Source: Faecalibacterium taiwanense (GTDB lineage Bacteria; Bacillota; Clostridia; Oscillospirales; Ruminococcaceae). Taken from it: a stretch of 64,000 nt of DNA. A model generated the notes under the pieces. That model had not been told where the DNA came from, made no database searches, and was given only the letters and a program-made list of their open reading frames with translations. Each line of letters begins with the position of its first letter. Position 1 is the first letter of the stretch. Below, one piece after another: positions 44,004 to 53,436 of this stretch. The stretch covers positions 2,356,001-2,420,000 of the forward strand of contig NZ_CP155552.1 of assembly GCF_036632915.2 (NCBI RefSeq), read 5' to 3'. Made by a program: the position numbers and the translations under genes.

Positions 44004-45969
44004 GAATGTTCACCTCGCTTTGCGGCAATGCAAAGGAAAAGACACTGCCATTGGGAATGTTGTCACGCAGGGTCAATGTTCCGCCGTGAGCCGTCAAGAT
44101 TGCACGGCAGAGGGGCAAGCCCAAGCCAAGGCTGCGGTGGCTGTCTGCGATGCGGCTCTGCCCGGTATAAAACATCTCGAACACCTGTGCTTTTGCGCGA
44201 TCCGGAATACCGGGGCCGTTATCTGCCACTTCCACTACGACCTGATGGTCTTTCCGGTAAGCCGAAATCTGAATGACCGAGCCCACGGGGGTGTATTTGA
44301 TGGCGTTATCCACCAGATTGACAACGACCTGCATGATCAGCCGTGCATCCACATTGACCAAGAGGATCTCGTCCCCATACTGTGTTGTGATGGTGTGTTC
44401 GCAGCTTTTCCGGTTGACATGATGCAGCGCTTCTTCGATCATTTCGTCCATCAGCTGCGGTGAGATCTGCAGATTCATCCGTCCATCTTCAATGCGGGTG
44501 ATGGAAAGCAGATTTTCCACCAGACCGATCAGCCATTGTGCATCGTCAAAAATATCGGTGCAGATCTTGTTCCGGGTCTCTGTATCCAGCGTTTCTCCGT
44601 TGGAAAGCAGATTGCTGGCATTGCCGGAAATGGAGGTCAGCGGGGTGCGCAGGTCATGCGAGATCGTGCGCAGCAGGTTTGCCCGCAGCTCTTCATTTTT
44701 TGCCTGCACGGTTGCCTGCTCTTTTTCCAGCGCATTTCTGCGGTTTTCGATGGCCAGCGCACCTTCGCCCAGAATGGAAAGCAGCACACTGTTTTCAAAG
44801 GCATCCAGCGGTTTTTCGGACAGATCGATCCCGATCACTCCAAACACGCCGCCTCCGGTCCGAAGTGCAAGATAAAGTCCCTTTGCATCCGGGTAGCTAT
44901 CCGTGCCTGCACCGGAACGCTTTTTGTTGGCAAACGTCCAGTTTGCTGCATCCCGTTCTTCCGGTGCAGAAAAGATGTTTTGCGCCGTTTCCCCGTCAAC
45001 TCCAAAAACCTGTTCTGCCCCAAGACCTCCGTTTTGTTCCAGGTAGACGATCAGACTCCGGTTCAGCAGCTTCATCAGCTGGGAAGCTGTCAGCGAAAAG
45101 ATTTCTTCTTCACTTTTGGCTTTCTGTAAAAGCTGATTCGTATCAAATAGTACTTTTGTCCGGAATGCTGCCTGCGCAGACATTTTTGCATGGTCTTTCA
45201 ACCGTGTCGTCAACGTACAGGTAATCATTGCAGAGGTCAGCATCAGGGCAAACGTAACCTGATAACCGGGGTCATACGCATGGAATGTCAGGTATGGCTC
45301 GGTCAGGAAGAAATTGTACAATGCTACACTGGCAACGGACCCCAGCACACCGCAGGTATAACCGCTGGTACACAATGCGGTGAACAGCATCCCCAGCATA
45401 TAGAGCATAATAATGTTATAACGCGCAAAGTCCAGCTGCAGGAAAAAGAAGCCGATGAGCGTGATGCAGCTCAGGATGCCTGCGGTGATCAGAAGATCAC
45501 GGACAGACGGCAGAAGCGGACGGGTGAACAGCTTTCGTCCTGAACCGTAGCCGTTCTCTGCAGAAGCATCCGGGATGATGTAAATATCCAGATTAGGCGC
45601 AGTCAGCGTCAATTTTTCAGTCAGTGACGGTCCACTCCAGAAATGGCGGCGATGTACGCTGGAGCTCCCCAGTACGATTTTTGTAATGCCGGAGATGCGG
45701 GCAAACTCTGCGATCTGCTGCGGAATGTCATCCCCATAGATCGTAGAAATGTCGGCACCTGCCTGCTCTGCCATACGAATGTGCTGCTGCAAGCGCCGAC
45801 GATCTTCTTGTCCCATCTGATCCGAATCCGGAGTCCGGACATACAGAGCTGTAAAGGTCCCTCCAAACGCCTTTGCCATTGTTGCTGCCGTCCGCACGAT
45901 CTTTGCATTGGAGGGAGAGGACGACAGACACGCCAGAATATGTTCAGTGGGTGGGTCGTTCTGATTCAT
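43996..45969 (-). CDS. kdpD: KdpD-like sensor histidine kinase lacking the N-terminal KdpD domain
   Basis: A 657-residue kinase. Residues about 8-135 are a universal-stress (USP-like) domain, about 150-250 contain four membrane helices (DUF4118 type), about 275-400 form a GAF-like domain, and the rest is a HisKA/HATPase core with the phospho-histidine in ISHDLRTPLTSISGN. Canonical KdpD (about 890 residues) begins with a 200-residue KdpD domain with Walker motifs; that part is missing here. The ATG at 45969 is favoured by GCAGGTG upstream. Confidence 0.9.
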   Translation of the reverse strand: MNQNDPPTEHILACLSSSPSNAKIVRTAATMAKAFGGTFTALYVRTPDSDQMGQEDRRRLQQHIRMAEQAGADISTIYGDDIPQQIAEFARISGITKIVLGSSSVHRRHFWSGPSLTEKLTLTAPNLDIYIIPDASAENGYGSGRKLFTRPLLPSVRDLLITAGILSCITLIGFFFLQLDFARYNIIMLYMLGMLFTALCTSGYTCGVLGSVASVALYNFFLTEPYLTFHAYDPGYQVTFALMLTSAMITCTLTTRLKDHAKMSAQAAFRTKVLFDTNQLLQKAKSEEEIFSLTASQLMKLLNRSLIVYLEQNGGLGAEQVFGVDGETAQNIFSAPEERDAANWTFANKKRSGAGTDSYPDAKGLYLALRTGGGVFGVIGIDLSEKPLDAFENSVLLSILGEGALAIENRRNALEKEQATVQAKNEELRANLLRTISHDLRTPLTSISGNASNLLSNGETLDTETRNKICTDIFDDAQWLIGLVENLLSITRIEDGRMNLQISPQLMDEMIEEALHHVNRKSCEHTITTQYGDEILLVNVDARLIMQVVVNLVDNAIKYTPVGSVIQISAYRKDHQVVVEVADNGPGIPDRAKAQVFEMFYTGQSRIADSHRSLGLGLPLCRAILTAHGGTLTLRDNIPNGSVFSFALPQSEVNIHE

Positions 45970-46011
45970 AAAAATCACCTGCCTTGCCCACAGTATAGCA
46001 CAATTTGATGG

Positions 46012-46140
46012 TCACGACCACCAGCCACGTCTTTTTCCTTCCTGTTGAAGGATCTCCTTCCGCATGTGATCCAGCGCATCTGCTGCCCAAAAACCACTCA
46101 ACATGACTCCAAGAACCATCAGTAACAAAACGACATCCAT
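46012..46140 (-). CDS. 42-residue membrane protein between ktrA and kdpD
   Basis: A 43-codon frame reading MDVVLLLMVLGVMLSGFWAA then a charged, basic tail (DALDHMRKEILQQEGKRRGWWS). Residues 3-20 form one membrane helix. It fills the gap between ktrA (stop 46159) and kdpD (start 45969) on the same strand. A GGACGGA ribosome site is weak. No homologue is known to me. Small single-helix proteins such as KdpF accompany potassium pumps, so a regulatory or stabilising role is possible. Confidence 0.55.
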   Translation of the reverse strand: MDVVLLLMVLGVMLSGFWAADALDHMRKEILQQEGKRRGWWS

Positions 46141-46158
46141 ATGATCCGTCCTATCTTT

Positions 46159-46806
46159 TCAGAGCCGGAAACACTTCTGGATCGATGCGTATTTTCCCAA
46201 AACCAGCATACTTTCATCCCGGCACAGCTGCGTATCCGGCGTGATGCTCATATCGAGCTTTCCGTCTTTTTTCAGCGCAAGAATGTTGATGTTATACTTT
46301 TTTCGGATATTGATCTCACCGATCGTGCGATCCATCCATTCCGGCGGAATGGTCACTTCCATGATAGCGTGGTCGTCCTGCAGCTCGATATAATCCAGAA
46401 TGTGTTCGGAGCTGTATCGGATCGCCGCCCACTTTGCCAGCTGCTTTTCCGGGTAGACCACTTCATCCGCACCGTTGCGCAGCAGAAACTTGGCTTGTAC
46501 ATCCCGCTCTGCACGCGAGACCACAAGCTTTGCCCCCAATTCTTTGAGCAGTGAAGTGGTTTCCAGCGAGTTTTGAAAATTACCGCCGATGGTTACGATG
46601 CACACATCAAAATTGCCGACACCAAGGGAGCGCAGAAAGTATTCGCTGGTGCTGTCACCGATCTGTGCATTCGTCACATAGGAAAGCACAGCGTTCACAC
46701 GGTCTTCGTTGCTGTCGATTGCCATGACCTGATGACCCAGCTCATTCAGTTCCTGCGCAATATGGCGGCCAAAACGGCCAAGCCCAATCAAAAGAATCGA
46801 TTTCAT
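46159..46806 (-). CDS. ktrA: Potassium uptake regulatory subunit TrkA/KtrA
   Basis: A 215-residue cytoplasmic RCK protein. The N-terminal nucleotide-binding fold starts LLIGLGRFGRHIAQEL, with the acidic residue at the end of strand two (AIDSNEDR). A RCK-C domain follows from about residue 135. It gates the channel subunit encoded 11 bases upstream. Confidence 0.93.
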   Translation of the reverse strand: MKSILLIGLGRFGRHIAQELNELGHQVMAIDSNEDRVNAVLSYVTNAQIGDSTSEYFLRSLGVGNFDVCIVTIGGNFQNSLETTSLLKELGAKLVVSRAERDVQAKFLLRNGADEVVYPEKQLAKWAAIRYSSEHILDYIELQDDHAIMEVTIPPEWMDRTIGEINIRKKYNINILALKKDGKLDMSITPDTQLCRDESMLVLGKYASIQKCFRL

Positions 46807-46817
46807 ACTTGTCTCCT

Positions 46818-48155
46818 TTATCCGATTGCGATCTTCTCCTGCGGCAGACGAGAGTGGGCAGGGCTGCTGCCAAATGCCGCATAGATCAACGTCAATCCAC
46901 CAACACGTCCCAAAAACATCAGTGCGATCAGCACCCCCTGCGAAAGGACCCCCAACTGCGGCGTGATGCCCAATGTCAGACCCACCGTTGCCACAGCCGA
47001 AGCAGTCTCATACAGACAGACTGACATCGGCAGCTGCTCGGCCGCAGCAATGACAAAGGCTCCGAGGAAGAACAGCGTCAAATACATCCCTGCGATCGTG
47101 GCAGCATTCTTGACCGCAGAACCATCTATGCGCCGCCCGAAAAATTCGGCATCTTCTCTGCGGCGGAAGGTCGCCCACATATTGGCCAGCAGAACGGCAA
47201 ATGTTGTGGTTTTCATGCCGCCTGCCGTAGAGCCGGGCGAACCGCCCAACAGCATCAGAACCACCATCAATGCCTGTGAAGTGCTGCCCATCGCAGCAAG
47301 ATCGGCGGTGTTAAAACCGGCAGTACGGGGGGTAACGGATTGAAACATCGACAATAAAATGCGCTGCCGGGCAGAGCCTGCCGTGAACTCGAAGCAATAA
47401 AAGTACAGCGTCGGCAATACCAGAAGAAATGCCGTTGTGACAAGGATCACCTTGCTCTGCATCCGGTAACGGTGAAAATCAAGGCGATATGTACAAATAT
47501 CCTCCCATGTCAGAAAGCCAAGTCCGCCAAAGACGATCAGGGCCGCGATCACTGTGGTAAGCAATGGGTTACCTGCATACCGTGTCAGCGAAACAAATTT
47601 TGCCCCCTCTGTTCCCAGCAGGTCAAAGCCGGCATTGCAGAACGCCGAAATGGAATGAAACAACGCGTACCAGATCCCGCGCAAACCATAATCGGCGCAG
47701 AACGTCGGCAGCAGCAGTGCAGCACCGACCAATTCAAACAGGGCGGTGATCCGCAGAATAAAGCCTGTCAGCCGCACGATGCCGCCCATCTGCGGGGCAG
47801 CAGTAGCTTCCTGCATCGTGCTGCGCTGCTTGAGGGAGATCTTTCGCCCGGAAAGCAGCGCAAAGGCAGCGCCCACCGTAATGACACCTAATCCTCCGAT
47901 CTGGATCAGAAGAAGGATCACGCTTTGCCCAAAAGCCGACCAGTAGCTGCCGGTATCCTGAACCACAAGTCCGGTCACGCAAAGGGCGGAGGTGGAGGTA
48001 AACAGTGCCTCATGGAACGGTGTGACGCACCGCTGCTGTGCAGCGATCGGGAGCATCAGAAGCAATGCGCCCACCAGATCGACTGCCGCAAAACCTGCAA
48101 TAATAACCTGAAAAGAAGAAAAACGGTGCCGCTTGTAACGAGGATATTGAATCAT
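46818..48155 (-). CDS. ktrB: Potassium channel/transporter subunit TrkH/KtrB
   Basis: A 445-residue membrane protein with four pore repeats. The selectivity-filter glycines lie in STSALCVTGLV, SISAFCNAGFD, SVTPRTAGFN and TASAVATVGLT. It pairs with KtrA. The KdpDE-like system follows in the same direction. The promoter is expected upstream of 48155; no c-di-AMP riboswitch is visible there. Confidence 0.94.
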   Translation of the reverse strand: MIQYPRYKRHRFSSFQVIIAGFAAVDLVGALLLMLPIAAQQRCVTPFHEALFTSTSALCVTGLVVQDTGSYWSAFGQSVILLLIQIGGLGVITVGAAFALLSGRKISLKQRSTMQEATAAPQMGGIVRLTGFILRITALFELVGAALLLPTFCADYGLRGIWYALFHSISAFCNAGFDLLGTEGAKFVSLTRYAGNPLLTTVIAALIVFGGLGFLTWEDICTYRLDFHRYRMQSKVILVTTAFLLVLPTLYFYCFEFTAGSARQRILLSMFQSVTPRTAGFNTADLAAMGSTSQALMVVLMLLGGSPGSTAGGMKTTTFAVLLANMWATFRRREDAEFFGRRIDGSAVKNAATIAGMYLTLFFLGAFVIAAAEQLPMSVCLYETASAVATVGLTLGITPQLGVLSQGVLIALMFLGRVGGLTLIYAAFGSSPAHSRLPQEKIAIG

Positions 48156-48348
48156 AAAAGCTCCTTTACCTATCCGTGTGCATAAAGATTAGCATGGAAT
48201 AGATAAAAGAGCCGTAAAGAAAATTGTAGAAATATAAAGATTCCATTAAAATTGATCGATCAACACCAAATAATAAATGTAGGAGATCGAGCCGACCACG
48301 ACAACATCCTTGAACTGAATATACGCACCAAAAAGTACCCATGCAGCT
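48156..48348 (-). other. Intergenic region between carD and ktrB
   Basis: AT-rich near ktrB. Near carD, an open minus-strand reading ending at about 48241 encodes AYIQFKDVVVVGSISYIYYL and ends LVLIDQF, which looks like the last helices of a membrane protein. It has no start codon and is probably a gene remnant. No riboswitch is recognised. Confidence 0.3.
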
Positions 48349-48852
48349 TCAGCGCAAAATCTCCAGCAGACGCCTGCCGGCTTCCTGCTGCGATTCCCCA
48401 AACGCCACCGCCAGCTCCTCCCGCAGGACGCGCTCTACCATCTGGTAGAAGTAGGTATCCATAGCGTTGATCTTCCGGCCACGGCTTTGCTGCTGGGTCT
48501 GCTTTTGTCCCAGCTCCTTGAACAGGGTCAGGTACTGGTAAAAATCATTGGTGTGGAGCAGTGCCTGATAGTGTTCTGCCAGCGCCGTCTGAATTCCCGT
48601 AGGGATGGGCAGCGTCTCCGCTTTGATCCGTGCAAGGTCGGCTGCTGCCTGCTGTGCCGGGGTCACCGGGCGCAGAACACCCTCTTTTGCCGTGGGGATA
48701 TAGCTGCGGTCGTGGGAATCCGAAAAATAGGGCCGGAGGGTGTAATACTCTCTGGCGGGCTCATCGCAAAAGTGCCGCAGCCCGACCCTTTCCACCTCGT
48801 GCACTCCCAGATTTCCGTAGACCACCAGCGCTCCCGCCTGAAACCGTGACAT
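48349..48852 (-). CDS. CarD/CdnL-family transcription regulator
   Basis: A 167-residue protein. The N-terminal RNA polymerase interaction domain has the family pattern (FQAGALVVYGNLGVHEVERV, then YYTLRPYFSDSHDRSYIPT). A helical C-terminal half carries a basic QQSRGRKINAMD segment. Members bind RNA polymerase beta and modulate promoter opening. The start at 48852 was chosen from the family N-terminus. It has a weak promoter (TTGAAG-18-TACAAT). Confidence 0.9.
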   Translation of the reverse strand: MSRFQAGALVVYGNLGVHEVERVGLRHFCDEPAREYYTLRPYFSDSHDRSYIPTAKEGVLRPVTPAQQAAADLARIKAETLPIPTGIQTALAEHYQALLHTNDFYQYLTLFKELGQKQTQQQSRGRKINAMDTYFYQMVERVLREELAVAFGESQQEAGRRLLEILR

Positions 48853-49156
48853 GGTATTGCCTCTTTCCCTTGTATGAAAAGGCTGCAAAAACAGACTTTC
48901 CAGCGTAATTTTACTCTTTACTTTATTGTACCACGGTAGGTTGGCGGGCTTCAAAGGGCATCTTTCACAAAGTTTTCCTCGTGCAATCTGCGCAGAATGC
49001 CCAGTACAATTCTTGTGCAAAACTGCCTTTGCAAATTCCAGACAGGCAGGCTATAATGATTTCGTACAACGAGTAGCACTCATGCGTAAAACCGGTTGCA
49101 TGAGGGCTGCCCGTTGTTTTTGTTTGCCCCAAAATGGAAAGGTAAAGGTGAATCCC
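48853..49156. other. Divergent intergenic region between carD and the MATE gene
   Basis: It contains the carD promoter region and, on the plus strand, TTGCAA-17-TATAAT (49029-49057) for the MATE gene. No gene is seen. Confidence 0.5.
49029..49057 (+). promoter_or_regulatory. Promoter of the MATE/kinase operon
   Basis: TTGCAA at 49029-49034, a 17-base spacer and a perfect TATAAT at 49052-49057. Confidence 0.65.
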
Positions 49157-50557
49157 ATGGAAAGCTCCAATCAATTTCTCGGCACGGAGCGCATCAGCAA
49201 GCTGATGCAGAAGTATGCGATCCCGTGCATTATTTCGCTTCTGGTCGGCGCACTGTATAACATCGTGGACCAGATCTTTATTGCAAACGCCAGCTATCTT
49301 GGCTCCTACGGCAACGCCGCCAATACGGTCGTTTTCCCGCTGACGGTGGTGGCACTGGCTATTGCCGTGATGATCGGTGACGGCTGCTGCGCCTTCGTCA
49401 GTATCAGCCTTGGGCAGAACGAGGTCCCCAAGGCAAAGCGGAGCGTCGGCAATGCGGTGGTGATGTGTCTGGTCAGCAGCATTGTGCTGGCGGCGCTCTA
49501 TCTGGTTTTTGCGGACAACATTCTCGCCATGTTCGGCGGAACGGTCAACGCCGAGACCTACCACCACTCCCAGGAGTATTTCTTTTATATCACGCTGGGC
49601 GTGCCCTTTTATATGTTTGGGCAGGCCATGAACCCCATCATCCGCGCGGATGGCAACCCCCGGTTTGCCATGATCTCCACCCTTGCGGGTGCGGTGCTGA
49701 ACATTATTCTGGACCCCGTTTTCATTTTCGGCTTGCGCTGGGGCATGATGGGCGCGGCGGTGGCTACTGTGATCGGTCAGCTGGTCACCGCAGCGCTGGC
49801 AGTGTGGTATCTGCTGCACATGAAGATCATCCGTCCTGAAAAGGGCGACTACCGGCTGAAGGGCTCCATCTGCGGCCGCACCCTGACCCTTGGCATGACC
49901 AGCTTTCTGTCCCAGATCAGCCTTGTGGCGGCTATGGCAGCCATCAACAACATGATCCGCAAATACGGCGCACTGGACACCGTGTTCGGGCAGGAGCAGT
50001 ATGCACAGATTCCCATGGCAGTTGTTGGCATCGTGATGAAGTTCTTCCAGATCGTCATCTCCATCGTGGTGGGCATGGCGGCTGGCTGCATCCCCGTGGT
50101 GGGTTTCAACATGGGCGCAAAAAAGCCTGCCCGTGTGAAGGAGCTGTTCACAAAACTGCTGCTGGCAGAAGCGGCCGTGGGCGTTGTTGCGCTGGTGCTG
50201 GTGGAGGGCTTCCCGCGGCAGCTGATCGCCCTGTTCGGTGCTGCCAACGAGAGCGTCTACTACACCGATTTTGCAGTGCGCTCCTTCCGCATCTACCTGT
50301 GCATGATCATTCTGGCCTGTGTCAACAAGGCCTGCTTCATCTTTTTGCAGGCCATGGGCAAGGCAGTGGAATCCACCGCCCTGTCCATGGTGCGTGAGGT
50401 GGTGTTCGGCGTGGGCTTTGCCCTGCTGCTGCCCCGGTTCTTCGGGCTGGACGGCGTGCTGTACTCCATGCCCATGTCGGATATCCTCACCTTCCTGATT
50501 GCAGGCTATCTGATCTGCAAAACCTACCGTGAACTGAACCAGAAAGGAGAAGTCTAA
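49157..50557 (+). CDS. MATE-family efflux transporter
   Basis: A 466-residue protein with about twelve membrane helices in two homologous halves. LVGALYNIVDQIFIAN near residue 27 is the MATE N-terminal signature. It exports cationic drugs or metabolites coupled to sodium or protons; the substrate is unknown. The ATG follows AAAGGTG. It overlaps the kinase-like gene by one base (TAATG). Confidence 0.92.
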   Translation: MESSNQFLGTERISKLMQKYAIPCIISLLVGALYNIVDQIFIANASYLGSYGNAANTVVFPLTVVALAIAVMIGDGCCAFVSISLGQNEVPKAKRSVGNAVVMCLVSSIVLAALYLVFADNILAMFGGTVNAETYHHSQEYFFYITLGVPFYMFGQAMNPIIRADGNPRFAMISTLAGAVLNIILDPVFIFGLRWGMMGAAVATVIGQLVTAALAVWYLLHMKIIRPEKGDYRLKGSICGRTLTLGMTSFLSQISLVAAMAAINNMIRKYGALDTVFGQEQYAQIPMAVVGIVMKFFQIVISIVVGMAAGCIPVVGFNMGAKKPARVKELFTKLLLAEAAVGVVALVLVEGFPRQLIALFGAANESVYYTDFAVRSFRIYLCMIILACVNKACFIFLQAMGKAVESTALSMVREVVFGVGFALLLPRFFGLDGVLYSMPMSDILTFLIAGYLICKTYRELNQKGEV

Positions 50558-51135
50558 TGGAAAAACATATCATTACCATCAGCCGCGAGTTTGGCAGCGG
50601 CGGCAGAACCATCGGCAAACTGGTGGCAGAGCATCTGGGTATCCCATGCTACGACGCCGAACTGCTTCAGAAGCTGGCTGCAGAAAGCGGCTTTGACGAA
50701 AACTACGTCAGGGAGGCCGGAGAGTACACCCCCGGCGGCTTCCTTGCTTCTGCCTTCACCGACCGCAGCTTCGGTCTCACTAACGAGGACCTGCTTTGGA
50801 AGCTGCAATACCGGATCATCCGGGAACTGGCAGAAAAAGAGTCCTGCGTCATCGTGGGGCGCTGCGCCGACTTCATCCTGCAAGACCGCACCGACTGCTT
50901 GAAGGTCTTTGTCCACGCCGACCTGAAGTTCCGGGCAGACCGCATCGTGCGAGTCTACGGCGAGCGGGAGAAATCTCCCGAATCCCGGCTGAAGGAGAAG
51001 GACAAGCGCCGCGCCGCCTACTACCGCTTCTACACCGATATGAACTGGGGCAATGCCGCCAACTATCATATTGCGCTGGATAGTGGGGTCATCGGCATTG
51101 AAAAGAGTGCGGAGATCATTGAAAGTCTTTCATAA
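50557..51135 (+). CDS. Cytidylate kinase-like family protein
   Basis: A 192-residue P-loop protein. ITISREFGSGGRTIGKLVAEHLG at residues 6-28 contains the nucleotide-binding loop, and VIVGRCADFIL near 98 and a lid with RVYGEREKSPESR are typical. This family (Cytidylate_kin2) is distinct from essential Cmk and is often linked to MATE or regulator genes; its substrate is not established. Confidence 0.9.
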   Translation: MEKHIITISREFGSGGRTIGKLVAEHLGIPCYDAELLQKLAAESGFDENYVREAGEYTPGGFLASAFTDRSFGLTNEDLLWKLQYRIIRELAEKESCVIVGRCADFILQDRTDCLKVFVHADLKFRADRIVRVYGEREKSPESRLKEKDKRRAAYYRFYTDMNWGNAANYHIALDSGVIGIEKSAEIIESLS

Positions 51136-51683
51136 GCTGTAATTTCCGGCAGTCTCAGAGCCGATAGTGCAAAACGCCGCCCGCCTGCGTTCCGTTACGC
51201 AGGTGAGCGGCAGTTTTTGTCAATGGAAATTTTTCTCCCATCCCGGAGCAGCAGTTCCACGCAGCCGATATCCATGTTATCCACTGTTACTACGAAAGGG
51301 GAATTATTGGGTGAAGCAAAAAAGACAGTAGACAGTCTGCCTCCCGGTAGACATTCCTACGGGTTGGGCACCGCAGCGGAATCTGGTGGTCAGGGCCTTA
51401 CGGGTTGCGTTTGCTGATTTTTCTGCAGCCCCTTGGCAGGGCTTTGAAAAATCAGAACGCGGCCCCAACAACTCCTCCCTGTTTCAGCCGCTGGCTGCGG
51501 TCGTCGTCGTTGCTGTTCAAGTCCTCTTATCCGCAGTTACTGCTAAAGGGAAACTGCCGTGTAAAACAAAAAAGACAGTAGACAGTCTGCCTCCCGGTAG
51601 ACATTCCTACAGGTTGGGAACCGCGCACTAACAAAAGCCCCACTGGGGCTTTTGTTGCCCCGCCTGCGGTGGGGCCGTGCTGT
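51136..51683. other. Repeat-rich region between the kinase gene and the recombinase
   Basis: Besides the direct repeats it contains palindromes: GATTTTTC...GAAAAATC (51414-51457) and AAAAGCCCCACTGGGGCTTTT next to CCCCGCC.GCGGTGGGG (51634-51673). Short open frames here repeat the peptide KKTVDSLPPGRHSY and show no ribosome sites, so they are not accepted as genes. Confidence 0.5.
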
Positions 51684-51750
51684 TCAAGTCCTCTTATCCG
51701 CGGTTACTGCTAAAGGGAAACTGCCGTGTAAAACAAAAAAGACAGCTATC
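51317..51750. repeat. Three partial direct repeats at the 3' end of the recombinase gene
   Basis: R1 (51317-51374) and R2 (51557-51625) share about 57 bases beginning CAAAAAAGACAGTAGACAGT and ending GG.ACCGC. R2 (from 51513) and R3 (51681-51744) share about 64 bases beginning GCTGTTCAAGTCCTCTTATC. R3 overlaps the last codons of the recombinase. They look like footprints of repeated insertion or duplication at the element end. Confidence 0.65.
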
Positions 51751-53243
51751 AAAAGCTGTCTTCCTTGTGGTGCAGTAAAGCAATCCAAATCCGAACCATT
51801 TCCCTTTGATGCGGCTTCTGCCGCTTCCCCAAAGGTGACGGTCTGTGTTCCTTCTTTATAGTTGAAGGTTATCAAAACCTTATCATCATACAGGTAAATC
51901 GCATTGATGAAGGTATCCACTAGTGCCTGCCGCTGGTCTTTCAGGCTCATGTCCAGCTTACGGAACCGCAGCAGCCAAAACCTGATAAATTCTTCGGTCA
52001 CTTTCGGCTTCGCCAGCTTTTCTTCCGCAATGCGTGCTTCAAGCTCACGCTTGGTTTCTTCCAGCTGCTCCAACCGCTCCTTGGTGGAGCTGGTCAGGAT
52101 ACCGGCCTGAATCGCATTGAGCATATTCTGGATACCGGATTCTGCATCCCGGAGCTGCTTTTTATAAAGGGGAATGTTGGTATTCTCCTTGTTTTGCAGT
52201 TCCATCACCTTGGCGATGATGGATTCCATAGCGGCATCGTCTTTCACAAGCTGCATGGTCTGGTTGACCACCAGATCTTCCAGCCACTGTTTGCGGACGG
52301 TCTTTTTCTTGCAGCCCTTGTGCTTTTTGGCAGTGGCACATTTATAGTAGCGGTGGACTTCACCCGTCCGGCTTGTGCCGCTTTCGCCAAACATCAACGC
52401 CCCACAGTAGCCGCAGAACAGCTTGGTGGTGAGCAGGTAGTCATCCTCTGCCTTTCTACGGGCAGGGGCTTTTTTGTTTTTGGCGATCTTTTCCTGCACA
52501 TCGTTGAAAAGCTCTGCGGACACAATGGAGGGAATCGCATCGGGAATCAAAACATCACGATATTTCAGCTCCCCGATGTAGCGGCGATTGTTCAGCATAT
52601 GCTGAATGGTGTTGAAGGTCATCAGCCCGCCACGCTGGTTCTTGACGCCCTTTTCGTTCAGCCAATCCCGAATTTCCCGCATGGTCTGGCCATCGTTGTA
52701 CCGCTGGAAGGTTTCTGCCACAAAGGGAGCAGTCAACGGGTCGATTTCAAAGCGGTGGTCTGCGTTGATGATGTAGCCAAAGGGAATGGCACCGCCAGTG
52801 AACTTTCCCTTCAGTGCGTTTTCGGTCATGCCACGAATGACCTTTTCAGACAGGTCAGCGGAATAATACTCGGCATAACCTTCCAGCACCGATTCCAGAA
52901 TGATGCCCTCCGGTCCCTCGGAGATGATCTCGGTGGCAGACATGAGCTTGACACCGTTCTTCTTCAGCTGGGTCTTGTACCGGGCACTGTCGTAGCGGTT
53001 CCGGGCAAAACGATCCAACTTCCAGACCAGCACGATGTCAAACAGCTTCTTGTCACTGTCCTTAATCATCTGCTGAAACTCCGGGCGGTTGTCCGTCTTG
53101 GCAGAGATAGCACGGTCAATGTAGTGCTTGACGATGGTGATGCCGTTCTTTTCCGCATAGGCAGTGCATTCACGAATCTGGCCTTCAATGGATTCTTCGC
53201 GCTGGTTATCCGATGAATAGCGGGCATAGATCACGGCGGTCAT
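51684..53243 (-). CDS. Large serine recombinase
   Basis: A 519-residue site-specific recombinase. The resolvase domain has the nucleophilic serine in YARYSSDNQREESIEGQ (about residue 9) and the LVWKLDRFARNRYDS block. A recombinase domain follows (residues about 155-260), then a zinc ribbon (CGYCGALMFG ... C-x7-GC) and a coiled coil (about 365-430). It is typical of integrases of Tn-type mobile elements, but no cargo genes are next to it. The ATG at 53243 follows GAGGTG. The last 25 residues are encoded inside a repeat shared with the flank. Confidence 0.93.
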   Translation of the reverse strand: MTAVIYARYSSDNQREESIEGQIRECTAYAEKNGITIVKHYIDRAISAKTDNRPEFQQMIKDSDKKLFDIVLVWKLDRFARNRYDSARYKTQLKKNGVKLMSATEIISEGPEGIILESVLEGYAEYYSADLSEKVIRGMTENALKGKFTGGAIPFGYIINADHRFEIDPLTAPFVAETFQRYNDGQTMREIRDWLNEKGVKNQRGGLMTFNTIQHMLNNRRYIGELKYRDVLIPDAIPSIVSAELFNDVQEKIAKNKKAPARRKAEDDYLLTTKLFCGYCGALMFGESGTSRTGEVHRYYKCATAKKHKGCKKKTVRKQWLEDLVVNQTMQLVKDDAAMESIIAKVMELQNKENTNIPLYKKQLRDAESGIQNMLNAIQAGILTSSTKERLEQLEETKRELEARIAEEKLAKPKVTEEFIRFWLLRFRKLDMSLKDQRQALVDTFINAIYLYDDKVLITFNYKEGTQTVTFGEAAEAASKGNGSDLDCFTAPQGRQLLIAVFFVLHGSFPLAVTADKRT

Positions 53244-53311
53244 GGCAGGCACCTCACTTTACACATCATTGAACGGTGGAGTGTTCTTTTAAAGCAATGT
53301 TTCGTATAATG

Positions 53312-53340
53312 GATATACCACATTTTACAGATGATTGCAA
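53312..53340 (-). promoter_or_regulatory. Predicted promoter of the recombinase
   Basis: TTGCAA (53335-53340), a 17-base spacer and TATATC on the minus strand. Confidence 0.45.
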
Positions 53341-53436
53341 GCTTTTTATACGCTTTTCACGAGATTCAGTAAAAAACATGAACTCCTATGAAAGCAAAAT
53401 ATTCACATTCCATGGTTCTATGAAGGTGCCCGGAGC

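Noticed and set aside
48241..48345. Membrane-protein-like C-terminal reading after carD
   Set aside because: It has no start codon and only about 35 residues; at most a remnant, so it is noted only in the intergenic entry.
51217..51631. Short frames repeating KKTVDSLPPGRHSY
   Set aside because: They are produced by the DNA repeats, lack ribosome sites and have no recognised protein family.
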